Assembly: GCA_910890315.1 (NCBI GenBank) | Contig: CAJVGD010000005.1 | Location: forward strand, 1,798,001-1,862,000 | Direction of reading: 5' to 3' | Length of the DNA stretch: 64,000 bases | Origin: Serendipita indica DSM 11827 | Lineage: Eukaryota > Basidiomycota > Agaricomycetes > Sebacinales > Serendipitaceae | In this document: piece by piece, positions 24,763 to 33,796 of the stretch | How positions within the stretch are numbered: position 1 is the stretch's first letter | How the letters are laid out: every line of letters begins with the position of its first letter | Program-made: the position numbers and the translations under genes | The notes under the pieces: model-generated | Database searches by the model: none | Told to the model about the DNA's origin: nothing | Seen by the model: the letters and a program-made list of their open reading frames with translations, nothing else

Positions 24763-24943
24763 GGCGAATCCCTGAACCCCCTTTCCGTCGTCGCTAGATT
24801 ATCGTACTACCTGGTCAAGTTGGCTTAGTTGGTTCGATGAGAGCGACGACGCTCTCACAATTTCCTTTTATCTAATACACACATTTTACGACGTTTGCCT
24901 CTCTTGGGACTTTATGGAGGGTTTTCTTTCCACTCTATGATCA

Positions 24944-25282
24944 TTACGCCTCTGTTTCTACTTCAATATGTTTCTCTTTGATTGCAATAAACCCATTTTT
25001 ATACCACCAAGTCGAAGTCGAGCCACTTTCGGAAGCTGCTGTCTCGGGCAGGGAAACTTCATTTGGCGGATACCATGGAGATGAAGGCGTCTTCATTTGC
25101 TCTCCCGTCGTCTTCAACACGATGGCATTCTTAATATACCTGTACGACGAAGAGGTCAGTCGCAATGTTGACCCAACGGAATACGGTCCGTGCGGAAACA
25201 CACTATGCGTTTCAGTAGCACACCTATAGACGTCCATACTTGGAAGACTAGCGTTGATGCCGTACTTAGACAAGTCGGGCAT
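24944..25282 (-). CDS. Hypothetical small protein (112 residues)
   Basis: ATG 25282 to a stop at 24944, no intron needed. The product (MPDLSKYGINASLPSMDVYR at the start, KNGFIAIKEKHIEVETEA at the end) has no signal peptide, membrane segment or recognised domain. It is open upstream through NPSHC, so an extra 5' exon is possible. It lies 3' to 3' with the RING-LON gene. It could be a chance frame. Confidence 0.35.
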   Translation of the reverse strand: MPDLSKYGINASLPSMDVYRCATETHSVFPHGPYSVGSTLRLTSSSYRYIKNAIVLKTTGEQMKTPSSPWYPPNEVSLPETAASESGSTSTWWYKNGFIAIKEKHIEVETEA

Positions 25283-26517
25283 ACAATGTGAGGGGTTCTA
25301 AGGCTAGATAATTCGCCGTATATGAATGTCGCTTACATTTCAGTTCTTTCCGGCGAATAGTGAGTGATTCCGATCGAACGCCGGCTTTGCTTTCTGTGCA
25401 TTCCCAGAAAAGGGTAGTAACTATGGCATTTGACACCCTGATAACATCAAACCCGGCTCTTTACAGCTTTTGATCTCTCGCGCTTTGTGTCGACCGTGGA
25501 TCTCAGCCGCAAGATAGGCACCACCGGGTGACAGACAGGTCCATATGCTCCTAGAAAGGCAAAAGCGGACAAACCTGATGATCCAGCGGTCAACAGGTCA
25601 CAAACGTGTCCTTGAAGTGGCTTTTTTCTACGTCAGTAGCAGGCGGCTTATTTCAGATCAAATGGACACACTGGTGATGAATACCGTCACGCCTTTGTTG
25701 GGTGGGTGACCGCTCCGCTGTCCGATGCATGATCATAGTTGGCATTGGCCGCCTTAGGGACAGCCCTTGTCACGGGTACGTGGGTTGGGCACAGACGCTT
25801 CATTCGGCTTGACCCAAGACCCCATTTGCCATACTATTTGCTAGTCGTCGATTATGCACATGGCCCCGTGGCGTCAGGCGTTAATCCGAAACGGCGTTTC
25901 CTCCGATCAATCCACCACGTTCTAGACAACCAACAAGCAAGCCTGCCCAGTCAAACATGGGACAGTAACTGTTCTTGTCGCCGCTCCGTAGGCGCACGTA
26001 CGCGTGGTTGATCCACTTGACCCTCCTTTATCAGTTTCCCACGATGCCTATTCATCAAGGCATGCGCCGGACGTCATCTTCTGCATTTGCACTTCTGGGT
26101 GAACTCAACCAAAAGTGAGCAATATGGGCAGTTTAGGGACAGAGAAATATCTTTCATTTAGCGCGTTGGTGACTGTTGGTTGTAGTAGGAAACAACAACT
26201 TCGTTTGAAACGGCGCATAGCTAAGCTATCATCGCTTAACTTTACTCCTGTGGAGGAACGGATGAAGCACATGTCAGTATCCGGTTGAGTAGCAAAAATT
26301 GCCCACGGTCAATGAAATGAACGTAAGATTTCTAAAGGTCCATCATTGCGTGTCTCTACGGCCGGACCTACCCGCCAAGTGCCGCGGATTAGCACGTCCG
26401 TTCATCACATGTTCGCGTCTCGTTGATGAGATGATCCCTGTTCGTGACGCTTTGGGAATAGCCCAAGCTTCTGTGCTCGTTGGGAGGGCGGATGGTTGTA
26501 CCTCGCAAGTCTCTGGG
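25283..26517. other. Gene-poor left part of the duplicated island
   Basis: No gene recognised. From about 25990 the sequence (GTGGTTGAT, then TTTATCAG and CACGATGCCT) is repeated at about 29535, marking the left edge of the duplicated unit and the upstream region of microgene A1. Confidence 0.55.
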
Positions 26518-26525
26518 TATAAATA
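26518..26525 (+). promoter_or_regulatory. TATA box of microgene A1
   Basis: TATAAATA, 72 bases before the ATG at 26590. All four microgenes have a TATA element at this distance (72-82 bases). Confidence 0.7.
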
Positions 26526-26589
26526 CGCTCCAAAGTTCCAGAAAATGATGAAAAGCACCTTTTCTCACTGCGTCCAGTTACAGTATACA

Positions 26590-26992
26590 ATGTCGAACAC
26601 GAACAGCAGTGTGCACAGTATGTCCTCCATTCTCCATTCCGCCTGGGTTCGCCCTCGATGCAATGGAAAGGAATTTGCTGAAATAACCATGAATACAGCC
26701 TTAGACGCTAATACGTCCACAATAGAAGGTGGTAACAAACCAACTCTTGTGGTAGGGGGTCATAGCCATCAAAATACGACGGCAGCGAGTGGAAACGATG
26801 GCTCCATGTACTGTAAATCTTTGCTGCTGACAACGGGAATCTTGATACTGACGCAAGACATCCAGTCGTAACCCCAAACTGGGATTCATCGAATAAGTAC
26901 GTGCTCGCAACGTCGACAAGCATCCACTCAGCACAATTTCCAGCTGCTTCGCAAGTTTCACTCGTAGCCTCGATCCTTCTATGTCCCAGTGA
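26590..26992 (+). CDS. Microgene A1: 71-residue protein of an unrecognised four-gene family
   Basis: Four exons: 26590-26617, 26705-26812, 26866-26896 and 26944-26992 (28, 108, 31 and 49 bases; intron phases 1,1,2). It starts MSNTNSSVHN, has a Ser/Thr/Asn/Gly-rich middle (VVGGHSHQNTTAASGNDGS) and ends FVTPNWDSSNNCFASF, then a short tail with LDP. The exon 3 and 4 lengths and phases equal those of the three sister genes. Asp-Gly of the shared SSDGCF block is Asn-Asn here, so this is the most diverged C-terminus. No signal peptide, CaaX end or membrane segment. Function unknown; nothing comparable comes to mind from named families. Confidence 0.7.
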
Positions 26993-27164
26993 TCAGACTA
27001 TCCCGTCACTGCGTCAGAGATCTTGGTGTTCCCCGACGTTGTTGACTCTCCTAAACTCGTTCCGTGTCTGGATAGACCTCGGAATTGAATCTACCTCTGA
27101 AAACAAGCGCGATTGAATGTTACTTGAGAACTACTAGTGATAGAAGGCCACGTCTATCCGCTTG

Positions 27165-27290
27165 CGTTGGGTGGATGGTCTCATACGCTTGAACACGCAT
27201 TACACGTTTGCGTCCGACAAGGGCTTGCCTTGGGTGGATGATCTCATACGCTTGAACACGCATCACGCCTTTGCGTTCGACAGGGTATGT
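27165..27290. repeat. 63-base tandem duplication, two copies
   Basis: TGGGTGGATG occurs at 27168 and 27231, followed by TCTCATACGCTTGAACACGC in both. The period of 63 is a multiple of three, so on the plus strand the copies read WVDGLIRLNTHYTFASDKG and WVDDLIRLNTHHAFAFDR. Nothing else shows that it is translated. Confidence 0.8.
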
Positions 27291-27514
27291 GCCCCGGAGC
27301 GGGCACCACTTACACTCGTTGATGGCGCGATAGTCCAAGGTACACTGCTAACTTTTGTAAATTGTATCCATAGATTAACGAGTTCTCGGCATCTCATTCC
27401 AGGCGTTACATGCTACTTCATGAGAATCATCATGTGAAGTGGCTTGTTCAACAAGTGCTTATACATAGCTGCACAACCTGCCTCGCCGCTCTCTCGGTGT
27501 GGCCTCTTAGACTC

Positions 27515-27853
27515 TTAACGAATGCCTCCCGTCGAGGGTGTCGACTCTACGGTCAAAATCACGATCAACCTAGTTTGAAGTCGAGTTCCCACGATTTCAG
27601 CATCGAGCAACCTTTGCTTGACGGCATTCAGTAGGTCAGGGTCGTCTAGCCACATGGCGGCCCGATTCCGAACGTCGTTGCAGCTGCCACGCAAACGAGA
27701 TTTTTGGAGGTACAAGTCTTGGAAATCAGTCTTTAACGTCTCGAGAGTATTCCCGTACCCAGCCCGTACTAGTTTGAAGGGAATACGCACTCTGCTACAA
27801 CCGAGACCTTTGTATTGGTATCGAGGCGCGTCGACCAACCTAATTCTTGTCAT
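27515..27853 (-). CDS. Possible small hypothetical protein (112 residues)
   Basis: ATG 27853 (MTRIRLVDAPRYQYKGLG) to a stop at 27515. The middle (TLETLKTDFQDLYLQKSR) and the region with AAMWLDDPDLLNAVKQRLL look helical and protein-like, which is why I keep it. No domain recognised, no counterpart in duplicated unit 2, no clear promoter. It may be part of a longer broken gene or a chance frame. Confidence 0.3.
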   Translation of the reverse strand: MTRIRLVDAPRYQYKGLGCSRVRIPFKLVRAGYGNTLETLKTDFQDLYLQKSRLRGSCNDVRNRAAMWLDDPDLLNAVKQRLLDAEIVGTRLQTRLIVILTVESTPSTGGIR

Positions 27854-28144
27854 TTCTACCCTTGCCGATGTAGTAAATTTCCAGATTTAGGTGGTCAATT
27901 TGTATGGATATTCCCAAACTGACGGAAAGCTCGCAATAATGGGAATTTGGGGAAGTTTGCAAGGCGCTAGGTGATGGGAAATATTCCTACTAACGAGAAC
28001 AGAGGCGCAGCCCGTCGGGTGGAGGTTTGAGTGGATATTTCTACCTCTACCGCTGGACACGGAAACTCAGTATCCGTGAAAACAGACATATCCGACCGAG
28101 ATAACTTGCGTAACGCATCTCCTTACTCCAAACCAAAAAAGGGG

Positions 28145-28225
28145 AAAATAAAACAAAACGAAATAAAGTGAAATAAAACAAAATGAAATAAAGTGAAATA
28201 AAACAAAATGAAATGAAATGAAATT
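28145..28225. repeat. AT-rich tandem repeat, 25-base unit, about three copies
   Basis: Units built from GAAATAAAACAAAATGAAAT plus AAAGT begin near 28145, at 28170 and at 28195; the last decays into GAAAT repeats. The strand is strongly asymmetric (almost no T-runs or C), as in polypurine microsatellites. Confidence 0.85.
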
Positions 28226-28273
28226 CCCTGTCTTCTTGCCATAGCCGCTACCCCTAGGAAGGCCCGCATGTAG

Positions 28274-28301
28274 ATATTTATTTTAACCTAAAAATAAATA
28301 T
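28274..28301. repeat. AT-rich inverted repeat (hairpin)
   Basis: ATATTTATTTT at 28274-28284 is complementary to AAAATAAATAT at 28291-28301 with a 6-base loop. Symmetric AT hairpins can be terminators or breakpoints; no role is shown. Confidence 0.6.
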
Positions 28302-28692
28302 TTTATCCCGGAGGACAGGAATCTACTTCTTCGCGCAATGACCGCAGGCCACACCGAGCAGCCGGAGTGGAAATTGTCGAGGGGTGGGGATGAGCGGACT
28401 AACCGAAATAATACCGGGTCCGTACCGACCGGGTTATGCAGCCGCGAGTGTCGGTGTTGCACCGAAAGTGACAAAGGCAAGCCTCCGGGAGTGTTAGCTG
28501 CATACTTAGGCAAGGGCGGGCGTGTATCTAGCATTGGATCCGTAAATAGTAAAACATGAACTAATTGCCCATCGGGGCCATTTCAACTGCAGGATTGCTC
28601 GCATTGCACTTAATGATGAAATTATCTCTCAGCTGTCGACGCTAAAGGACACTTTTGTACCTTTGTACCGCTTTTACCTCGCAGTTGGCGCA

Positions 28693-28698
28693 TATAAG
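28693..28698 (+). promoter_or_regulatory. TATA box of microgene B1
   Basis: TATAAG, 81 bases before the ATG at 28774; the matching element of B2 is at 31659. Confidence 0.65.
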
Positions 28699-28773
28699 CA
28701 TATGGCTACAAGCCATACGGACACCAGCATTTCTTTCCCTCTAAGTGCGACCAACGGCATTCCAGCGCTAAGG

Positions 28774-29195
28774 ATGTTTCCAAATACGAGCGGACTGCAC
28801 GGTGAGCTCCATCGCGGTGTTAATAGAAGTATGGTTGGATGAGAGGACTCGGTTGACATCCTGTCCTGTAGCTATCGCGAACACTGATTCATCGTCTAAT
28901 GGCGAGAAGAATGATTTGCAGAGGGGAAATACATCCTCAACTCCTGCGTCATCCAGAGAAAACGCAGGTTGCCCTGGGCAAGGAGCCAATTGCGACTCCT
29001 CTATCCACTGTGCGGCCTTTTCATTTCGTTACTGCAATCTCTGACTCTGAAATCGCGGTATTGCAGTCACCGAACCCAATTGGGATTCCTCTGATGGGTA
29101 GATATAGGATCTAAGACCTTTGAGCCTCGCTGAAGCCACATTCCAGATGTTTCTCGGGTTTCACCTGCAATATCGACCCGTTCACCTCTCTCTAG
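28774..29195 (+). CDS. Microgene B1: 81-residue protein of the four-gene family
   Basis: Exons 28774-28801, 28872-29009, 29067-29097 and 29147-29195 (28, 138, 31 and 49 bases; phases 1,1,2). It starts MFPNTSGLHA, has a polar middle (SSSNGEKNDLQRGNTS, then PASSRENAGCPGQGANC) and ends FTEPNWDSSDGCFSGF, a five-residue gap, then DPFTSL. Intron 2 has a CTCTGACTCT branch region and a TTGCAG acceptor. Without splicing, exon 3 would run into a stop right after Asp-Gly, so intron 3 is needed to add CFSGF. The middle differs clearly from the A type while both ends are shared. Confidence 0.75.
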
Positions 29196-30044
29196 ATAGT
29201 CACATTCTCACCGTGACGGCAATCAAACCGCACGCACCCTCGGCTCGTTTTCTTTGATTCCTGGTTTATTATTTTATTCGATCCCCTCCCGAGTATTGCG
29301 CCTGAATGATTCTGTGCACAGATGCCTAGTCTGGGATATACACGGGTTTACCGTCTTTTTTGATGCTGTGTTGACTTGAAACAAGATAATATGGGCAGGT
29401 GATAGGATATTGCAAGTCTCAGGTCGGATGAGAGTATGGATAATACCGTACTCAGCCTTGAGAGAATGTAAAGAGCCGAAAAGATCTCACGAAATGTTGA
29501 GGAGAAATCTTCAGGCCTGACGAGCCCGCGGTCAGTCGTACTCGTGGTTGATTGACTCTTTTATCAGCTTCTCACGATGCCTGTTCATCAAGCGGACATG
29601 CTCTCTCTACACTTGTACTTCTTCTGGAGACGCTCACCCGAGAGTGAATGGTATTGGTAACGTCAGATTAGTGAAAGAGCCTCCACCTGGCGGGTTGGCG
29701 ATTGTTTGAGCTTCTAGTAGGAAACGATGAATTCCTTTGAAGCGACGCGGCGAATCCTTTTGTATTCCGTGCATGAGCGGAAAAATCGCACCCCAATGTG
29801 TCCCTTTGGGGGGACAAATTCTGACCAAGGTTAATAAGCGAACGTAAATCACCAAAGGCACATCATCATGACGTGGGTTCTGGCACGTGCGGGCTTGTTG
29901 GACACACCTTGCGCATTCGTACATCCGTTTACCGCATGGTAATGACCGCGGGTGATATAATATTTGTTCCTATCGCTTAGCGAATAGCCTGGGCTGCCAT
30001 GCTCGCAGGAAGGGCCGAGGCTTATACCTCTCCATTTCTCCAGC
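29196..30044. other. 3' flank of B1 and 5' flank of A2, the unit junction
   Basis: Up to about 29510 the sequence matches the 3' flank of B2 (32160-32545); from about 29535 it matches the 5' flank of A1 (25990 on). The two homology blocks abut near 29510-29540, as expected at the junction of a tandem duplication. No other gene seen. Confidence 0.6.
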
Positions 30045-30052
30045 TATAAATA
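30045..30052 (+). promoter_or_regulatory. TATA box of microgene A2
   Basis: TATAAATA, 82 bases before the ATG at 30127 and identical to the A1 element. Confidence 0.7.
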
Positions 30053-30126
30053 CGTTGCAAATTTCCAGAACATGACGAACAGTACCCTTTTGCCAACCTT
30101 TCGAACTACAATATCGAGAGACGGCA

Positions 30127-30525
30127 ATGTCGAACATGAACGGGGTACACAGTATGTTCTCCTTTTGCCGGGCGGCCTGATCTTGCCCTTGGGGGAATGC
30201 GAAGCGACCGCTGAGATAACTACGAATCTAGACCTGGATACCAGCGCGTCCACAACTGAAGGCGGTGGGGACCGATCCCTTGGGGTAGGAGGTCATAATC
30301 ATCAAAATGCGACTGCAGCAAGCGACGACAATGGTTCTCTATACTGTGAGTCCTCGATATTGACAACGGTCATCTTGATGCTGATACATGATATCCAGTC
30401 GTACGGCCAAACTGGGATTCGTCCGACGGGTACGTGGGTCCGACGTCGATAAATATCCGCTGATAGCACGTACCAGGTGCTTTACAGGGTTTGATTGCGA
30501 TCTCGATCCCCTTAGGTCCCATTAA
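30127..30525 (+). CDS. Microgene A2: 72-residue protein of the four-gene family
   Basis: Exons 30127-30151, 30232-30345, 30399-30429 and 30477-30525 (25, 114, 31 and 49 bases; phases 1,1,2). It starts MSNMNGVHN, has the A-type middle (GVGGHNHQNATAASDDNGS) and ends FVRPNWDSSDGCFTGF, then a short acidic tail with DLDPL. Exon 1 is one codon shorter than in the sister genes. The C-terminal block is intact, closer to the B genes than to A1. No targeting signal or known domain. Confidence 0.75.
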
Positions 30526-31658
30526 CCAAACTACACTATCGTTGATGGTCGTCTTATCGAAAATGCAGGCCATCATCAACTCTGTTAATTCTGAAAGTAG
30601 CTTGAAATCCGAATAGGAATCAGATCGTAATACCCATATCCCTGTGGCTAGCTGCCTGTTGCTCATGGATGCCAAACTTGATATCTATGTATACTATCTC
30701 CCGTATAATGACTGCTACAACTATTTCTATACCTTGATAAATTCTTTATATCCACTGTCAAAATGAGTGCCGCAGAATTGGCAACATTTGGTGGCGATCG
30801 GGTTCAAGTTATTGATGTGGTAACCAGTAAGGACTCAAAGGGGCTTTATGGACTGTGTATAGGTATAATACAAGGCATTGTGATGATCCTGGTCCATGAG
30901 ATACATAGTTTGGTGAGCGTACTTCACTTTAGGGGACATTAGGCTGTTGAGGATCTACAGCTACCCCAGTACGAGTTATAACAATCGAATAAAATCATTC
31001 ACCAAGGGGTTATCAATTATTCTGCAGCCACTCACGGTGTATGGTTCTCACTAGCACGATGAAGCCTGAGCCCTGCCCAGGATTCGAGGTGAGGTCAACT
31101 AGCGGACAGTGTAAATTAATCGAGAATTCGCGGTGATCGGGACTTGGCGATTTTGCGCAAGTCACCGGAAGCTATAGAAACCTTGCCGTCTTCTTGTGAG
31201 GCGCGTCGGTCATGACCATTAGCTCGCGAACAATTCGCATGTAGGAATTCCGCTGACCTACGCGAGCTTAGTAACTTATTCATCAAGTGTCAAGGAGCCT
31301 CTTCTCTGCGAGTTGATCGCATGGAACCGTCCGCTGGACTGCAATCGTTGTGGGGCTGGATGAGCGTAGAATATCCGAGATAACATGTTCGTGTCAGACG
31401 GAGAGTGGATGCGAAAGGATCGGTGCTGAAGGCTACAGCTGTAGCTGAGAGTTGGCTGTCTTTCGACGCGCATCAGCACCGCTTCTAAATGGATGTAATG
31501 AGAAAGAAGCAATAGAACTAACTCCTTTTGGCACCAAGCACCCGCCCACAATGTTGCATTGCTCGCATCGCATTCGCAGGGTGAATTTCACTCTCATTTG
31601 CCGAATTAGACATGAATCTTTATACCTTTGCACCCCACCGTGCCTTGCTGTCGACGCG
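30526..31658. other. Spacer between microgenes A2 and B2
   Basis: The first 100 bases match the 3' flank of A1. From about 31520 the sequence matches the 5' flank of B1. Between, no gene, repeat or RNA is recognised. Confidence 0.55.
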
Positions 31659-31664
31659 TATAAG
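31659..31664 (+). promoter_or_regulatory. TATA box of microgene B2
   Basis: TATAAG, 82 bases before the ATG at 31741. Confidence 0.65.
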
Positions 31665-31740
31665 TATGCGACGGCAAGCTATTTGGACACCAGCATTTCC
31701 TTCGCTCCAAGTGTGACCAACATCATTCTAGTTCTGAGGA

Positions 31741-32158
31741 ATGTCATCAAACACGAATGGAGTGCATGGTGAGTTCCATCGCGGGTTTACTAAAAGCTGG
31801 GGGCGGAGAACACTGGGTTGACTTCTGGGTCCCGTAGCTCCTACGGACGCTGATACATCTTCTAATGGCGAGATTAACAATCTGCAGAGCGGGAATATAT
31901 CCCCAGCTCCTGCTTCATCCAGGGAAAACGCAGGTGACCCTGGGCAAGGCGGTTGCGATTCCTCTATCCACTGTGTGCCCTTTTCATTTTGTCACTGCAA
32001 TCTCTGACTCTAATCTCGCGGTATTGCAGTCATCGAACCCAATTGGGATTCCTCTGATGGGTAGATATAGGTTCCAAGAGCTTTGAGCCTCGCTGAAGCC
32101 GCATTCCAGATGTTTCTCAGGTTTCAACCGCGATTTCGATCCGTTTTCCTCGCTCTAG
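31741..32158 (+). CDS. Microgene B2: 80-residue protein of the four-gene family
   Basis: Exons 31741-31768, 31838-31972, 32030-32060 and 32110-32158 (28, 135, 31 and 49 bases; phases 1,1,2). It starts MSSNTNGVHA, has the B-type middle (PASSRENAGDPGQGGCDSS) and ends FIEPNWDSSDGCFSGF, then DFDPFSSL. Compared with B1, changes in the shared blocks are few and two gaps in the middle are whole codons (exon 2 is 135 against 138 bases), as expected for a translated gene. Confidence 0.75.
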
Positions 32159-33091
32159 ATAGTCACATCCTCACCGTGACGGCAATAAAGGCAGGAGGCT
32201 CCGGATCTTCCCCGGTTCGGCACCTTCGGTCTGTTTCCTTTGGTTTCTGGTTTATTATTATTATTTTCGATCCTCTCCCGAGTATTGCGCCTGAAATGAT
32301 TCTGTACACAGATGCCCCGTCTGGACGGGCATGCAACACCGATGCCCATATACGGTAGTTATTATTACATATAGACACGAGTTTACCGTCTTCTTTGATG
32401 CAGTGTTGACTTGAAACAAGATAATGTGGGCAGGTGATAGGATATGGCAAGTCTGACGTCGGATGAGAGTATGGATAATATCGTGCTCAGCCTTGAGAGA
32501 ATGTAGAGAGCCGAAAAGATCTCACGAAGGTTGAGAAATCTTAGGACCATCCTCCAGCTCACTGCCAGATGTTCCTCAACCAGTGCATTTTTCTGCAGTA
32601 AACGTCTCACAACTCCGCTTCTAGGCTAGTCTGGGCCACATACGAGCCACACAGCCGGACAAGACTGCCTACTTGGGGGACGATCTGTAAGTTTGAGTGA
32701 TTCGTGACGGGCGCTGTGTGTGACCCGGAACCACGGATCAGCAAGCAATGGTGGTGCGATAGGTAACTTCCTCTCGGAAGCGAATAGGCAGAGCCACGAA
32801 CTGAACAGAGATCCTTCAGCGCTTCGAACAGCCCCGAATGGGAAAGTTTCAGCATTGGAAAGGTTGACTTGACATGGTCCATTAGGAGAATGGGATGAAA
32901 AGTCACAAAATATGAGTGTATGGACCTCGCTGAGAATCTTGCAGCAATATGAGGGGAGTATGTAAATCCTTTAACGCCGAAGCTTGGAATACAGTAATCG
33001 GAGTAAACGTATTATTACACTACTAGAATTATCAGTGACGAAGCTCGACGTCCGTGCAAGTACGCACAGAATGAATGATGGTTATGGACAA
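32159..33091. other. 3' flank of B2 and intergenic region
   Basis: To about 32545 it repeats the 3' flank of B1 and so ends the duplicated island. The rest, up to the end of SF3B6, holds no supported gene; small minus-strand frames at 32383-32906 look like chance. Confidence 0.55.
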
Positions 33092-33572
33092 TTAATCATC
33101 CCCAATATTGTGCCTCTTCTTCATCTCCTCTAGCTCCTTTTCCCTCCTCTCAAGATCGGCTTTTGCAGCCGCCTCTTGCTTCGTCGGCATATGATACAAA
33201 ACTAGGTAGCCGCTCAGCAAACACGGACTGTAAACATGAGGAAACGAGAGATAACTCACCGACAATATATCGCTCTTGCAAGTGGAAACCATTGAGATGC
33301 TCGAGCGCATTCTTGGCGTCCATCACATCGTCAAACACCACGAAGGCCGTGCCTTTAGTTTTCGCTTCGTTGCCTATTCGTATCTGCCGAATACCACCAT
33401 ATCGTCCAAAGAGATCGTACAAGTCTTCGCCGGTGATGCTGTATGACAGATTTTTCACAAACAAGATGCGGTTTGCGCCAGGAGGTAATTTGGGCTGATA
33501 AAGTGCATATGTTAACTTGAGAAATAATTAGGGGGAGCTACATACGCCTGCTCTCGCTTGCGCCGCTGCCAT
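33092..33572 (-). CDS. SF3B6: Splicing factor 3b subunit 6 (SF3b14/p14)
   Basis: The small RRM protein of the U2 snRNP SF3b complex that contacts the branch adenosine and SF3B1. Exons 33546-33572 (MAAAQARAG), 33260-33494 and 33092-33201. The RRM shows RNP2 ILFVKNLSY, GEDLYDLFGRYGGIRQIRIG and RNP1 KGTAFVVFDD, then DAKNALEHLNGFHLQERYIV. The acceptor CTACCTAG at 33202 joins ERYIV to VLYHMPTKQ, the family-typical sequence; the earlier AG would introduce a stop. A charged helical tail (ERREKELEEMKKRHNIGDD) closes it. About 123 residues, as expected. Confidence 0.95.
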
Positions 33573-33796
33573 TTGATCGTGGAGGAATCCAAGAGGTGTA
33601 AGCAAACTCTTCAGACCCGACCACCATCTCTTGCAAATCCGGAGCAACCCAAACGCGTCTCAGACTACTTTCATTGACCTCTAGGTGTCCTAGTCTCTTC
33701 CTCTCAAAGGTATTTGCTGCCACCTGGCTATGCTATGGGCGTGAAATGGCTAACGTGGACAGCAAAACAGCCGCTTTTCTCTCATCCCTAAAGCAA

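Larger units (their letters stand above)
26993..28692. other. Spacer between microgenes A1 and B1, with repeats
   Basis: Holds the 3' flank of A1 (similar to that of A2 up to about 27060), a 63-base tandem duplication (27165-27290), a possible minus-strand frame (27515-27853), an AT-rich 25-base tandem repeat (28145-28225) and an AT hairpin (28274-28301). The stretch 28310-28560 is more GC-rich and unassigned. Confidence 0.6.
25990..29510. repeat. Duplicated unit 1 (microgenes A1 and B1)
   Basis: First of two tandem units, each A-type gene then B-type gene. The left edge at about 25990 matches 29535; the right edge (GAAACAAGATAATATGGGCA onward to about 29510) matches 32415-32540. The middle, 27120-28560, has no counterpart in unit 2, so the units have gained or lost sequence since duplication. 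Confidence 0.75.
29535..32545. repeat. Duplicated unit 2 (microgenes A2 and B2)
   Basis: The second tandem copy. B-type genes and flanks match unit 1 closely; A-type genes are more diverged. The spacer 30630-31500 between A2 and B2 has no visible counterpart in unit 1. Confidence 0.75.

Noticed and set aside
28274-28301. AT inverted repeat as the end of a small DNA transposon
   Set aside because: No second terminal repeat pair or target-site duplication is seen around it.
26590-30151. MSN/MSS starts as MSDIN-type cyclic peptide precursors
   Set aside because: MSDIN precursors are about 35 residues with a Pro-flanked core; length, intron pattern and core do not match.
30764-30823. ATG-initiated frame downstream of A2 as a fifth microgene
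   Set aside because: It closes after about 19 codons and lacks the VH start and PNWDSSDG block.
26590-32158. Microgenes as basidiomycete lipopeptide pheromone precursors
   Set aside because: None ends in a CaaX box; the only shared Cys is more than 14 residues from the C-terminus, and no pheromone receptor is in the window.
25283-33091. The gene-poor island as a retrotransposon cluster
   Set aside because: No reverse transcriptase, integrase or gag-like coding and no long terminal repeats were seen; the repeats are gene duplications.
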